A DNA stretch of 64,000 bases from Rhizobium phaseoli (GTDB taxonomy: Bacteria > Pseudomonadota > Alphaproteobacteria > Rhizobiales > Rhizobiaceae): contig NZ_ML133572.1 of the NCBI RefSeq assembly GCF_003985125.1, forward strand, positions 186,001-250,000, written 5' to 3'. Positions within the stretch are counted from its first letter, which is position 1, and each line of letters opens with the position of its first letter. Below are positions 8,336 through 16,773 of the stretch, piece after piece. A program made the translations under genes and the position numbers. Under the pieces are notes generated by a model. The model did not search any database, was not told where the DNA came from, and saw only the letters and a program-made list of their open reading frames with translations.

Positions 8336-9163
8336 CTACCCTTTCACCGCGCCCGATGTCATGCCCGCGACGATCTGCCGGTTGAAGAAGATGAAGACGA
8401 TCAGCGGCGGGATCGTCACGAGGAGGATATTCATGAAGAGAAGGTTGTACTGGCTCGTATACATGCTCTGGAAATTATAGAGCGTCAGCTGCACCGTCAC
8501 ATTCTCTTTGCCGGGAAGGTAATAGAGCGGGTTGGTGAAATCGTTGAAAATCGCGATCGACTGCACGACGATGTTGGTGACGGTCACCGGCTTCAGAAGC
8601 GGCAGGATCACCCGGAAGAAGATCTGCCGGGGCTTTGCGCCGTCGATCAGCGCCGCCTCGTCGAGATCGCGCGGGATGGTCGAGATGAAGGACCGGTAAA
8701 GCAATGTGGAGAAGGAGAGATTATAGGCGACCTGGATCAGGATCATCCCGGTCATGGTCTTGAAGAGGCCGATCTCCTGAAGCAGGCCGATCGTCGGAAC
8801 CACGGCGGGCGGCATCATCAGGCCCATGAAGAGCGCAACGGATGCCACCTTGTTCCAGGCGGTCCTGCGGCGCTGCATCACATAGCCCACCATCGCCGAC
8901 AGCAGGATGAGGATCGTGACGGAGGCGACGGTAATCAGCGTCGAATTGAAATAGGCGAGCACAAGCTGGTAATCGCGCGCCTTGAAGACGGCGACGAGAT
9001 TGTCCCAGAACAGCCATTGGCCGGGCAATTCGAAATCGAGACGGGAGGCTTCGGATTTCGATTTCACCGCCTGCAGAGCGACAAAGACGAAGGGCATGAC
9101 GAAGATAACCGCGGCGACGGCAAGCGAGATCGCGCCGGTCACGTAAGGGCGGATGCGTCTCAT
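8336..9163 (-). CDS. Sugar ABC transporter permease (MalG-like)
   Basis: A 275-residue CUT1 permease with six hydrophobic segments and the coupling loop [25 protein letters not shown], whose core EAALIDGA is the family EAA motif. ATG 9163 overlaps the stop of the MalF-like gene by four bases (ATGA), which fixes the start; a 60-residue upstream extension in the same frame is not supported. Partner of the MalF-like permease in the inner membrane. Confidence 0.9.
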   Translation of the reverse strand: MRRIRPYVTGAISLAVAAVIFVMPFVFVALQAVKSKSEASRLDFELPGQWLFWDNLVAVFKARDYQLVLAYFNSTLITVASVTILILLSAMVGYVMQRRRTAWNKVASVALFMGLMMPPAVVPTIGLLQEIGLFKTMTGMILIQVAYNLSFSTLLYRSFISTIPRDLDEAALIDGAKPRQIFFRVILPLLKPVTVTNIVVQSIAIFNDFTNPLYYLPGKENVTVQLTLYNFQSMYTSQYNLLFMNILLVTIPPLIVFIFFNRQIVAGMTSGAVKG

Positions 9164-10038
9164 TCTTCGACCCCGCGCCGGTTGAACCACAAAGTGAGTG
9201 GCAGGATGATTGCGGCGATCAGCGCGAACAGGATGACGTTGCCTGCCGTCGACAGACCGTAGAAGCCCGCCTGATACTGCTTGTAGATGACCGAGGCGAT
9301 GACGTCGGAGGAGAAACCCGGGCCGCCGCGGGTCATCGCCCAAATCAGGTCGAAGGATCGAAGGCCGCCGATCAGCGACAATGTCACCACCGTGATGGTG
9401 GCGGGGCGCACGAGCGGCAGGGTGACGCGGAAAAATTGCTGAAGGCGCGTCGCTCCGTCGATTCTCGCCGCCTCGTAATAATCGGGGCTAATCGCGGCGA
9501 GACCGGCGATGAAGATGAGGGTGGCGAGGCCGACACCCTTCCATAGATCGACCAGGGCAACCGAAAAAAGGGCGAGCGCCGGATCAGTGAGCCATCCCGG
9601 CCCAGGAATGCCGAGCGCCTCGAGCGTAACGTTGATGATACCCTTGGTCGGATGCATCATCACGGTGAAGGTGATGCCGATGCCGATCGTCGAGACGAGG
9701 ACGGGAAAGAAGACCAGCGTGCGCAGGAAACCGCGGGCGAAGATATTGCCGGTCAGCAGCACGGCCAGCAACAACCCGCAGACCGTCTTCAGACCAGACG
9801 TCGTCACGGCATAGATCAGCGTGTTGACGAGCCCCTGGATCAGGAAGGGTTCGGAAAAGAACTGACGGAAATTTTCGAGACCGATGAATTCGGCCGTCGA
9901 CAGATCCCATCGTGTCAGGCTGAACCAAAGGGACGATATCGTGGGAACGAGAAACAGCACGCCATATATGACGGCGGCGGGAATGAAAAACCACAGCGGA
10001 TAGGGCGATTTGCGCGCGGGGCGGCGTGTCTCGATCAT
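9160..10038 (-). CDS. Sugar ABC transporter permease (MalF-like)
   Basis: A 292-residue CUT1 permease. The N-terminal cytoplasmic stretch MIETRRPARKSPYP is followed by six membrane segments, and the EAA loop reads YEAARIDGATRLQQFFRVTLP. It lacks the large MalF periplasmic loop, as is usual for CUT1 permeases of rhizobia. It sits 66 bases downstream of the binding-protein gene, with a perfect hairpin in that gap, and overlaps the next permease by four bases. Confidence 0.9.
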   Translation of the reverse strand: MIETRRPARKSPYPLWFFIPAAVIYGVLFLVPTISSLWFSLTRWDLSTAEFIGLENFRQFFSEPFLIQGLVNTLIYAVTTSGLKTVCGLLLAVLLTGNIFARGFLRTLVFFPVLVSTIGIGITFTVMMHPTKGIINVTLEALGIPGPGWLTDPALALFSVALVDLWKGVGLATLIFIAGLAAISPDYYEAARIDGATRLQQFFRVTLPLVRPATITVVTLSLIGGLRSFDLIWAMTRGGPGFSSDVIASVIYKQYQAGFYGLSTAGNVILFALIAAIILPLTLWFNRRGVEE

Positions 10039-10060
10039 AGCTCCCTCTTCGATCGGGTGG

Positions 10061-10084
10061 AGCCTCGCCTTTGCGGGCGAGGCT
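10061..10084 (-). other. Perfect hairpin between binding-protein and permease genes
   Basis: AGCCTCGCC (10061-10069) and GGCGAGGCT (10076-10084) form a 9-bp stem with a 6-base loop in the gap between the binding-protein stop and the MalF-like start. No T-tract is present. It could retard 3' decay or partly terminate transcription, giving more binding protein than permease. Confidence 0.65.
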
Positions 10085-10104
10085 GACTGGCCCGAAAGAC
10101 CGCT

Positions 10105-11388
10105 CTACCAGTTGGGCAGGCCGAGCTGCTTGGCCTGTTTGCGCACGTCATCGTCATAGAGTTTCGCCGCGTCGGTGGGCTGGCGGATGCCGGAGCCGAC
10201 CTCGACGGTGATCTGCTCGAGCGCCGGCCCCTTCACCGGAGAGACGAATTCCAGTGCCGGCGTCGTTTTATCCTTGGCCTCGAAATAAGGAAGCATGTCC
10301 TTGATCGCAGGCGGTACGTCCGCCGGCAGGTCGCAGCCGTCGACCAGGGAGGGCCCTTGAACGGCGTTGGTGTCCACCATCACCTTGCAGCCCTCGACGC
10401 TTCCGGCGAAATCGACGAATTTCTTTGCTTCGTCGGCGTGCTGGCTGCTGGCCGGAATATAAAGGCCCGGCGGCATCCAGACCGTCAGCCCGTTCGTCGC
10501 CGCATCGTCGCTCGGCTGGGCGAAGAAGCCGACATCGCCAAGATTTTCGGGATAATTCTGCTTGAGCGCGCCGACGGCGAAACTCAGCATCGGATAATGC
10601 GCCGCCTCGCCGGTCGCCACCATTCTCAGGCCGTCGTCGTAGCTTGCCGCGCCGAAATCGTCGTTCATCAGGCCGGCGTCGTGAACGTCCTTCAGCCGTT
10701 CGAAACCCTTCATCGCTGCCGGCGTTTCGGCATATTTCGCTTTGTTGGCGGTATAGTCGGCGGCGAAGTTCGGCACGGCGGCGTGCAGATTATAATAATC
10801 GGCGAGAACGAAGAGCTGCGAGGTCCAGGTGTCGCGATAGGTCTGCGCCACGGCGACCTTGCCCGATGCCTTGACCTTGGCATTGTTGGCCATGAACTCC
10901 GCCCATGTCTTCGGAACGGACAGGCCGAGCTCCTGGTAGATCTTCCTGTTATAGAGGATTCCGCCTGCCATCGCCGTGCCGAAGGGAACGCCGTAGAGCT
11001 TGCCGTCGGCACCGACGACCGCCTTGAAGCTTCCGTCCACTTTCGCTTGCGACGACAGCCCGCTCAGATCGACCAGCGTCTGCGTGGGCTTCAGCGCCTG
11101 CAGCAGCGAGCCGGAATTATAAAGGAACACATCGGACATTTCGCCGGTCGCCAGGCGTGTCTTGACGATGTTGTCGCCCTCGCCGCCGCCCGGCCGCTGC
11201 TCGATCTCGATCGTCACGTCGGGCGCCTTAGCCTGGTAGGCGGCGACCAGGGCCTCGGCCGCCGCGACCGTGTCGGGGTTGTTGTCGATCAGGAAAGACA
11301 GCGTGGTTTCCGCCTGCGACGGGCCGGCCGCGGCCAAGGCCAGAAGCGCCGACGCGCCCCAAAGAATGCGCTTTATCCGATGTGTCAT
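10105..11388 (-). CDS. Sugar ABC transporter substrate-binding protein (CUT1)
   Basis: A 427-residue extracellular solute-binding protein. An N-terminal signal peptide is clear (basic MTHRIKR, hydrophobic core, cleavage near SQA-ET at residues 25-27). The body shows the family-1 fold hallmarks LATGEMSDVFLYNSGSLL and YGVPFGTAMAGGILYNRKIY. It captures the sugar or oligosaccharide in the periplasm and delivers it to the permeases. It lies 37 bases downstream of the rhamnosidase gene, so a rhamnose-containing glycoside or its product is the likely ligand (inference from context). Confidence 0.9.
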   Translation of the reverse strand: MTHRIKRILWGASALLALAAAGPSQAETTLSFLIDNNPDTVAAAEALVAAYQAKAPDVTIEIEQRPGGGEGDNIVKTRLATGEMSDVFLYNSGSLLQALKPTQTLVDLSGLSSQAKVDGSFKAVVGADGKLYGVPFGTAMAGGILYNRKIYQELGLSVPKTWAEFMANNAKVKASGKVAVAQTYRDTWTSQLFVLADYYNLHAAVPNFAADYTANKAKYAETPAAMKGFERLKDVHDAGLMNDDFGAASYDDGLRMVATGEAAHYPMLSFAVGALKQNYPENLGDVGFFAQPSDDAATNGLTVWMPPGLYIPASSQHADEAKKFVDFAGSVEGCKVMVDTNAVQGPSLVDGCDLPADVPPAIKDMLPYFEAKDKTTPALEFVSPVKGPALEQITVEVGSGIRQPTDAAKLYDDDVRKQAKQLGLPNW

Positions 11389-11425
11389 GACGTTCCTCCT
11401 CTGAACGGTGTGACCTTTATGCTCC

Positions 11426-13750
11426 TCAATGATCGGGTAGAGAAAAAACCAGCTGGTGCGTTCCGGGTGAAAGAACGGCCTCCCCGGTGACGGGCTTGCC
11501 GTCGAGCGACGGGTTCTGGTGCCGCCGTCCGGGCCGGAAGCGGCCGACGCAGCCCTCCGGAAGCGTCAGCACGTAGGTGACCTCGTTGCCGGTGCAGCGC
11601 CAGCCCGCCTCGATGCGTCCCTGGCTGACATCGTGATAGGCTGAAACATGCGAAAGCGACGGGATCGGCGCGGGATTGACGATGACCTCGGCAAATCCCG
11701 GCGCATCCGGGCTTGGTGAAATGCCGGCGACGCATTCGAACAGCCATTGGCAGACCGCGCCATAGGCATAGTGATTGTAGCTGTTCATGTCGGGTTCGTA
11801 GATGGTGCCGTCGGGCGCCATCGAATCCCAGCGCTCCCAGATCGTCGTCGCTCCCTTCGAGACCTGGTAGAGCCAGCCCGGCACATCCTCCTGCAGGAAG
11901 ACCTTTTCGGCGAGATCGTCCATGCCGAGCTTCGTCAGGGCCGGCAGCAGGGCAGGGGTGCCGATGAAGCCGGTGCCGATCTTGTAGTCGGCATCGATGA
12001 TCACCTGCCGGAAATGCCGCCGGGCGGCTTCGTCATGCTCGGCTGGTATCAGGTCGTGGAGGAAAGCCAGCGCATAGGAGGTCTGGTCGTTATGAGCGAG
12101 GCGTCCCGCCGGAGTGATGAACTCGTTGGCGAAAGCCTGGCTGATTTCGCCGGCACGCCGCTTCATCTGCTCTCCCAGCGCGTCTTCGCCGAGAACGGCG
12201 GCGATCTTTGCCAGAAGGTCGGTCGAGATGAAGTGGTAGAGGGTGGCGGCGCAATCGTCGGCGATCGTCGGGCGCGGCTTCCTGTTGTCGCCGACCGGCT
12301 GCAGCCAGTCGCCGAAGGTGAAGCCGCGGGCGCCCCAGTGCGACGGCGGACGCACGATCGGGCCATCCGAGATGGACCAGACGAAATCGACCCAGCGCAC
12401 CATGGAATCGAGGCACTCCGACAGAGCGGCCCGATCGCCGTAATGGGTGTAGAGCACCCAAGGGATGACGACGATCGCATCGCCCCAGCCGGTCGAGCCG
12501 GCATAGCCCGGGAAGTCGGCGGGATGCAGACGCGTCGGGTCCGGCGAGAAATGCGAGACGGCTCCGTCCTCGCGCTGGTCGGCCATCACGTCGCGCAGAT
12601 ACTTCCTGAGGAAGGACTGGCTGTCGCTCAGCCAGCATGCGGTTGCGGCAAAGACCTGGGCGTCGCCCGTCCAGCCCAGGCGTTCGTCACGCTGCGGGCA
12701 ATCGGTCGGCACTTCGACGAAATTGGCGCGCTGCGACCAGATGGTGTTCTGTACGAGGCGATTGACGAGAGAGTTGCTCGAGGTGAAGCCGCCGGCGGGC
12801 TCCGGCACCGACGAGATCGGGATCGATGCGATTTCGAGGATCTCGGCGTTCCCCGTGATCGTCACTCTGGCATAGCGGAAGCCGTGGAAGGTGAAATGCG
12901 GCGCATAGGTTTCGTCGCCGTCTCCCCGCAAAGTGTAGAGCGTGTGCGCCGCGGCCGCACGATAGTTGCGATTGTCGAAATGGCGATCGGGGCCGAGGAC
13001 TTCCGAATGCTCCACCCGCACTTCGGCGCCGCCCGTGCCGCGGACCGTGTATCTGACGTAGCCGCCGACATTCTGGCCGAAGTCATAGATCGTCCTGCCT
13101 TCCTCATCGGTCCAGCTGTCGACCGGGGCGAGCGGCTGCAACTCCCGCACCGCCGCAGTCTCATGGGCGACGAGCAGCCCCTTGTCGAAAGGCAGCCTCT
13201 CGGTCCTGTGCGTTTCCCTAAGCGTTTCCCGGAGCGCGTCATAGATCTCGCCAAAATAGATCCCCGACTTCAAAATGGGCAGAAGGCCGCTGCGCCAGCT
13301 CGTATCGGTGGACAGAATGGTGCCGCCCGCCCCGACCAGATCCGCAATGGCGCCGATCCTGTCGCCCCAGCAGTTCGGGATCGCCTTGACGCCCCACATG
13401 ATGGGCGACCGGTACCATCCGTCTGCGAGCCAGATCTCGATCCGGTTGAGGCCTGATTTGAGCAGGCTCGAGACGTCGTATCGCTGATAGGCGATGCGAT
13501 CGTCATAATTTGTCCAGCCCGGCGTCAAAAGATCGGTGCCGACGCGTTCGCCGTTGATGAAGCAGCGGTAGAGGCCGAGCGCGGAGATGAAGAGTTCGGC
13601 CGGACCGCCGGCGCCATCGTGATCAAAGGTTCTGGAGACGAAGCTTGCCTGCGTTCCCTGGCCGCCGTCCGACAGCGGCGCGATCATGTCTCCCGACCAG
13701 GCGCGCGAAACCAGATCGCCGTCGATGGCTGCCGGCTGAAAGTTCATCAA
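11426..13750 (-). CDS. Alpha-L-rhamnosidase (GH78)
   Basis: A 774-residue glycoside hydrolase releasing terminal alpha-L-rhamnose from plant glycosides, flavonoids or polysaccharides. The N-terminal beta-rich region (GLYRCFINGERVG, LTPGWTNYDDR) matches the Bac_rhamnosid N domain. The catalytic (alpha/alpha)6 domain begins with the signature TDCPQRDERLGWTGDAQ at about residues 346-362, which contains the acidic active-site residues, and later has TIWERWDS and NSYNHYAYG. The C-terminal beta-sandwich closes the protein. No signal peptide is visible, so it probably acts on imported glycosides in the cytoplasm. First gene of the operon; the LacI-type palindrome lies 13 bases upstream. Confidence 0.92.
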   Translation of the reverse strand: MMNFQPAAIDGDLVSRAWSGDMIAPLSDGGQGTQASFVSRTFDHDGAGGPAELFISALGLYRCFINGERVGTDLLTPGWTNYDDRIAYQRYDVSSLLKSGLNRIEIWLADGWYRSPIMWGVKAIPNCWGDRIGAIADLVGAGGTILSTDTSWRSGLLPILKSGIYFGEIYDALRETLRETHRTERLPFDKGLLVAHETAAVRELQPLAPVDSWTDEEGRTIYDFGQNVGGYVRYTVRGTGGAEVRVEHSEVLGPDRHFDNRNYRAAAAHTLYTLRGDGDETYAPHFTFHGFRYARVTITGNAEILEIASIPISSVPEPAGGFTSSNSLVNRLVQNTIWSQRANFVEVPTDCPQRDERLGWTGDAQVFAATACWLSDSQSFLRKYLRDVMADQREDGAVSHFSPDPTRLHPADFPGYAGSTGWGDAIVVIPWVLYTHYGDRAALSECLDSMVRWVDFVWSISDGPIVRPPSHWGARGFTFGDWLQPVGDNRKPRPTIADDCAATLYHFISTDLLAKIAAVLGEDALGEQMKRRAGEISQAFANEFITPAGRLAHNDQTSYALAFLHDLIPAEHDEAARRHFRQVIIDADYKIGTGFIGTPALLPALTKLGMDDLAEKVFLQEDVPGWLYQVSKGATTIWERWDSMAPDGTIYEPDMNSYNHYAYGAVCQWLFECVAGISPSPDAPGFAEVIVNPAPIPSLSHVSAYHDVSQGRIEAGWRCTGNEVTYVLTLPEGCVGRFRPGRRHQNPSLDGKPVTGEAVLSPGTHQLVFSLPDH

Positions 13751-13762
13751 GTCCTCCCACAG

Positions 13763-13796
13763 AATGTAGAACGTTCTCCATATAACGTTCTACATT
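13763..13796. promoter_or_regulatory. LacI-family operator pair upstream of rhamnosidase operon
   Basis: AATGTAGAACGTT (13763-13775) and its exact reverse complement AACGTTCTACATT (13784-13796) flank 8 bases. Each arm contains an AACGTT core with the central CG typical of LacI-family sites; the cores are 14 bp apart. The element sits 13 bases before the rhamnosidase start and 92 bases before the divergent LacI gene, so it probably controls both. Confidence 0.75.
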
Positions 13797-13888
13797 TTTT
13801 TCGGGAGCGCAATAGAAATTTCGCCGCCACTCTGCCATGGTGTTTTTGCGGGCGATTATGACGGCTCGCAGGGCAGCCCAGAGATTTC

Positions 13889-14947
13889 ATGTCGATCGAA
13901 GACAAACAACGACTGCAACGAAATGATCGCGTGACGATCCGGACAGTGGCAAAGCACGCAGGTGTCTCGGTTGCCGCGGTTTCCAAGGTGATGCGAAATG
14001 CCTACGGCGTCAGCGAAGGGCTGCGCGCCAAGGTGACCGGCGCCATCGAGGAGCTCGGCTATCGCCCTTCGCGGGCCGCACGGGGTCTGCGCGGCCGCAG
14101 TTTCACCATCGGCGTGCTGCTGATCGACATCCGCAATCCCTTCCTGCCGGAGGTGATTGCCGGCGTCAACGGCGTCCTGGCGCCGTCGCATTATCAGGCG
14201 ATGATCGGCGTCAGCGATGCGCGCGTGCAACTGGAGACCTCGTTGATCGAGTCGATGATCGACTACAAGATGGACGGCCTGATCCTCGTTGCCCCGCGCT
14301 TGCCCTCCGAGATCATCGCCAAACTCGCGTCACAGATACCGATCGTCGCCGTCGGCTACCACGATGCCGGCGCCACCGCCTTCGATACCGTCAATGCCGA
14401 CGACCAGCGCGGGGCGGAGATCGCGGTGGAGGCGCTGCTTGGCTGCGGCTACCGCGATATCGAAATGCTCAGTCTCGGCGAGCGCGAGGGACATCAGGTC
14501 TCCGTCGTTCGCCAGCGTGAAATCGGCTTCCGCCGTGCGATGCAGCGTGCCGGGCTCGGCTCGTCTGCCTCGATCAGCAAAATTCCGATCGCTCCGCCAA
14601 AGCGGGAGGAAACGATGCGAAAGTTCCTGTCGCGAGAAAACAGGCCGCGCGCCGTATTCTGCTGGAGCGATCTCGATGCGATCACGCTTTTGAGCCTGGC
14701 GATGGAGATGGGCGTGCGCGTGCCGGAAGACCTCGCCGTCATCGGCTACGACAATTCCTCGACCGCAGCGCTCGGCCTCGTCAATCTCGCAAGCATCGAT
14801 CAGTCGGGCAGGGAGCTCGGCCAGGTCGCCACCCGGACATTGATTTCCAGGATCGAGGGCCGCACCAGCGCGGAGCATATTTTCCAGATACCGTCGTTGG
14901 TCAGCCGCAGCAGCCTGATCCGTTCCGGCAACGCCGAAGGCGCTTAG
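13889..14947 (+). CDS. LacI-family transcriptional regulator of the rhamnosidase operon
   Basis: A 352-residue regulator. The DNA-binding helix-turn-helix is at residues ~15-40 (VTIRTVAKHAGVSVAAVSKVM) followed by the hinge GYRPSRAARGLR. The periplasmic-binding-like sugar sensor domain begins with FTIGVLLIDIRNPFLPEV and includes VIGYDNSSTAA. It is transcribed away from the rhamnosidase operon, with the palindromic operator between them. It is expected to repress the operon until a rhamnose-derived inducer binds (family knowledge plus position). Confidence 0.9.
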   Translation: MSIEDKQRLQRNDRVTIRTVAKHAGVSVAAVSKVMRNAYGVSEGLRAKVTGAIEELGYRPSRAARGLRGRSFTIGVLLIDIRNPFLPEVIAGVNGVLAPSHYQAMIGVSDARVQLETSLIESMIDYKMDGLILVAPRLPSEIIAKLASQIPIVAVGYHDAGATAFDTVNADDQRGAEIAVEALLGCGYRDIEMLSLGEREGHQVSVVRQREIGFRRAMQRAGLGSSASISKIPIAPPKREETMRKFLSRENRPRAVFCWSDLDAITLLSLAMEMGVRVPEDLAVIGYDNSSTAALGLVNLASIDQSGRELGQVATRTLISRIEGRTSAEHIFQIPSLVSRSSLIRSGNAEGA

Positions 14948-14963
14948 CGTGAGCGCGGGAAAA

Positions 14964-14991
14964 GCCGGCAGCTGCGGTGCGCGCTGCCGGC
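14964..14991. terminator. Hairpin between convergent genes, probable bidirectional terminator
   Basis: GCCGGCAGC (14964-14972) and GCTGCCGGC (14983-14991) form a perfect 9-bp stem with a 10-base loop, midway between the LacI stop at 14947 and the aldolase stop at 15001. It lacks long T-tracts, as is common in rhizobia. Confidence 0.6.
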
Positions 14992-15000
14992 CTCATTGTC

Positions 15001-15912
15001 TCAGGCGGCCTTGCCAATCTTCGGCGGACGCGTGGCGGCCGCTTTTTCGACCATGGCGGTGACCTCGGCGCGGCGCGCCCCCGAAAGCGGCAGGCGTGGC
15101 ATGCGGACGCGTTCGGAGCCGCGGCCCATGATCTGTTCGGCGAGCTTGATCGACTGCACGAGGTCGTGCTCGGCATCGAGATGCAGAAGTGGCATGAACC
15201 AGCGGTAGATCTCGCGGGCCTTCGCCCAATCGCCGCGTTCGGCGGCGGCGACGAGTTGCACGGATTCCTCCGGGAAGGCGCTGGTGAGGCCGGAGACCCA
15301 GCCCTTGGCGCCGAGCATCAGCCCTTCAAGCGCGACGTCATCGAGACCGGCGAAAATATCGAAACGATCGCCGAATTCATTGATGAGGTCGGTGAAGCGG
15401 CGCGGATCCGGCGCACTTTCCTTGACGGCCTTGATATTCGGCACGTCGGCGAGCACCTTCAGCACGTCGGCGCCGATGTTGACGCGATAGGCCGGCGGGT
15501 TGTTGTAAAGCATGATCGGCAGCGAGGTCGCTTCGGCGACGGTGCGGAAATGGGCGATCAGCTCTTCCGGCTTCGGCACATAGACCATGGCCGGCAGCAG
15601 CATCAGCCCGTCGGCGCCGAGCTTTTCGGCGTCGCGGGCATAGGCGACGGCGCGGCGCGTGTCGAATTCGGAGACGCCTGTGACGACGGGAACGCGGCCG
15701 TTGACGACCTCGACGGCGGCTTTGAGGATCGTGCGCTTTTCATCGGGATCGAGCGAATTGTTCTCGCCGCATGTGCCCATGACGATCAGGCCGTTGACCC
15801 CGTCATTGACGAGCGCGTCCTGAACGCGCTGGGTCGCGGGCAGATCCACGGAAAGATCTTCGTTGAACTGTGTCGTTACGGCGGGAAATACGCCCTTCCA
15901 TCCTGTCGTCAT
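15001..15912 (-). CDS. DapA/NAL-family aldolase or dehydratase (dihydrodipicolinate synthase family)
   Basis: A 303-residue class I aldolase-fold enzyme. The Schiff-base lysine is K164 (IKAVKESAPDP) and the catalytic tyrosine is Y136 (MLYNNPPAYR). The carboxylate-binding motif reads GTCGE rather than the usual GTTGE. Members act on dihydrodipicolinate, N-acetylneuraminate or 2-keto-3-deoxy sugar acids. The context, a divergent GntR regulator between two deoxysugar hydrolase loci, favours a 2-keto-3-deoxy sugar acid aldolase rather than lysine biosynthesis (inference). ATG 15912 begins MTTGWKGVFP, where family homology starts; the frame is open further upstream into the regulator's promoter. 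Confidence 0.82.
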   Translation of the reverse strand: MTTGWKGVFPAVTTQFNEDLSVDLPATQRVQDALVNDGVNGLIVMGTCGENNSLDPDEKRTILKAAVEVVNGRVPVVTGVSEFDTRRAVAYARDAEKLGADGLMLLPAMVYVPKPEELIAHFRTVAEATSLPIMLYNNPPAYRVNIGADVLKVLADVPNIKAVKESAPDPRRFTDLINEFGDRFDIFAGLDDVALEGLMLGAKGWVSGLTSAFPEESVQLVAAAERGDWAKAREIYRWFMPLLHLDAEHDLVQSIKLAEQIMGRGSERVRMPRLPLSGARRAEVTAMVEKAAATRPPKIGKAA

Positions 15913-15940
15913 CGCTTGCACCCCGTTGAAGTCAGGAGCG

Positions 15941-15961
15941 TTATATACAAACTGTCGACAG
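15941..15961. promoter_or_regulatory. Candidate GntR-family operators in the divergent promoter
   Basis: TTATATACAA (15941-15950) is close to the TTGTATACAA type of site used by FCD-class GntR regulators. It is followed directly by the perfect 10-bp palindrome CTGTCGACAG (15952-15961). Both lie about 30-50 bases before the aldolase start, between the divergent aldolase and GntR genes. Confidence 0.45.
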
Positions 15962-16039
15962 GACTCAACCGGCTTTATCAGGACCGTTGCAGAAACCGGC
16001 CGAAACGCAATACAAGGCTTCAGGACAGAGGCGGGACAC

Positions 16040-16744
16040 ATGCAGAATGACACGGAAAATGTGCGGGTGCGCGGCTCCGGCACGCAGAGCGTCTATGTGA
16101 CGCTGCGCCGGGAGATCCTGTCGATGGCTCTAGAACCCGGCAGCCCGCTCGACGAGGTGCGGTTGTCGGAGCGTTTCGGCATGTCGCGGACGCCCATTCG
16201 CGAGGCGCTGCTGCGACTTGTCGCCGATGGCCTCGTCACGACCCTGCCCAACCGGAACACGATCGTCGCGCCGATCGATTTCGCGAGCCTGCCCACCTAT
16301 TTCGAAGCGCTGACGCTGATGTACCGGGTGACGACGCGCGGGGCGGCCGAGCGGCGGAACGGCGACATCATGAAGACGATCCGGCTGCATCAGAAGCATT
16401 TTGCCGATGCCGTCGCCGCGCGCGACGCCTATGCGATGATCGAGGCGAACCGCGAATTTCACGTGGCGATCGCCGAACTTGCCGGCAATTCCTATTACAC
16501 GGCCTTCTTCGCCAAGCTGCTCGACGAAGGCCGGCGCATCCTTCGCCTTTATTATTCGACCTTCGACGACCGCCTGCCGCGTCAGTATGTCGATGAACAT
16601 GAGGAAATCATCGCCGCGATCGAGGCTGGCGACGCCGAGCGGGCCGACCGGCTGGCGATTGCCCACGCCAGCCAGATCGTCCGCCAGATCCAGGACTATC
16701 TCGCCCGCGACCTCGATAGGTCGGTTGCGATCAATATATCCTGA
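16040..16744 (+). CDS. GntR/FCD-family transcriptional regulator
   Basis: A 234-residue regulator. The N-terminal winged helix-turn-helix is clear (VYVTLRREILSMALEPGSPL, then LSERFGMSRTPIREALLRL). The C-terminal all-helical FCD ligand domain includes the metal or acid-ligand residues in NREFHVAIAELAGNSYY and DEHEEIIAAIEAGDAE. ATG 16040 gives the usual FadR-subfamily length; the frame is open for 59 codons upstream but that stretch overlaps the divergent gene's start. Divergent from the DapA-family gene, which it most likely controls in response to a sugar acid. Confidence 0.88.
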   Translation: MQNDTENVRVRGSGTQSVYVTLRREILSMALEPGSPLDEVRLSERFGMSRTPIREALLRLVADGLVTTLPNRNTIVAPIDFASLPTYFEALTLMYRVTTRGAAERRNGDIMKTIRLHQKHFADAVAARDAYAMIEANREFHVAIAELAGNSYYTAFFAKLLDEGRRILRLYYSTFDDRLPRQYVDEHEEIIAAIEAGDAERADRLAIAHASQIVRQIQDYLARDLDRSVAINIS

Positions 16745-16773
16745 AGCGACGGATCAGGGGCAGAGCAAACGCA

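Noticed and set aside
11747-13456. A 569-codon open frame antisense to the rhamnosidase
   Set aside because: Composition typical of reverse-frame shadows; rhamnosidase signature is on the minus strand.
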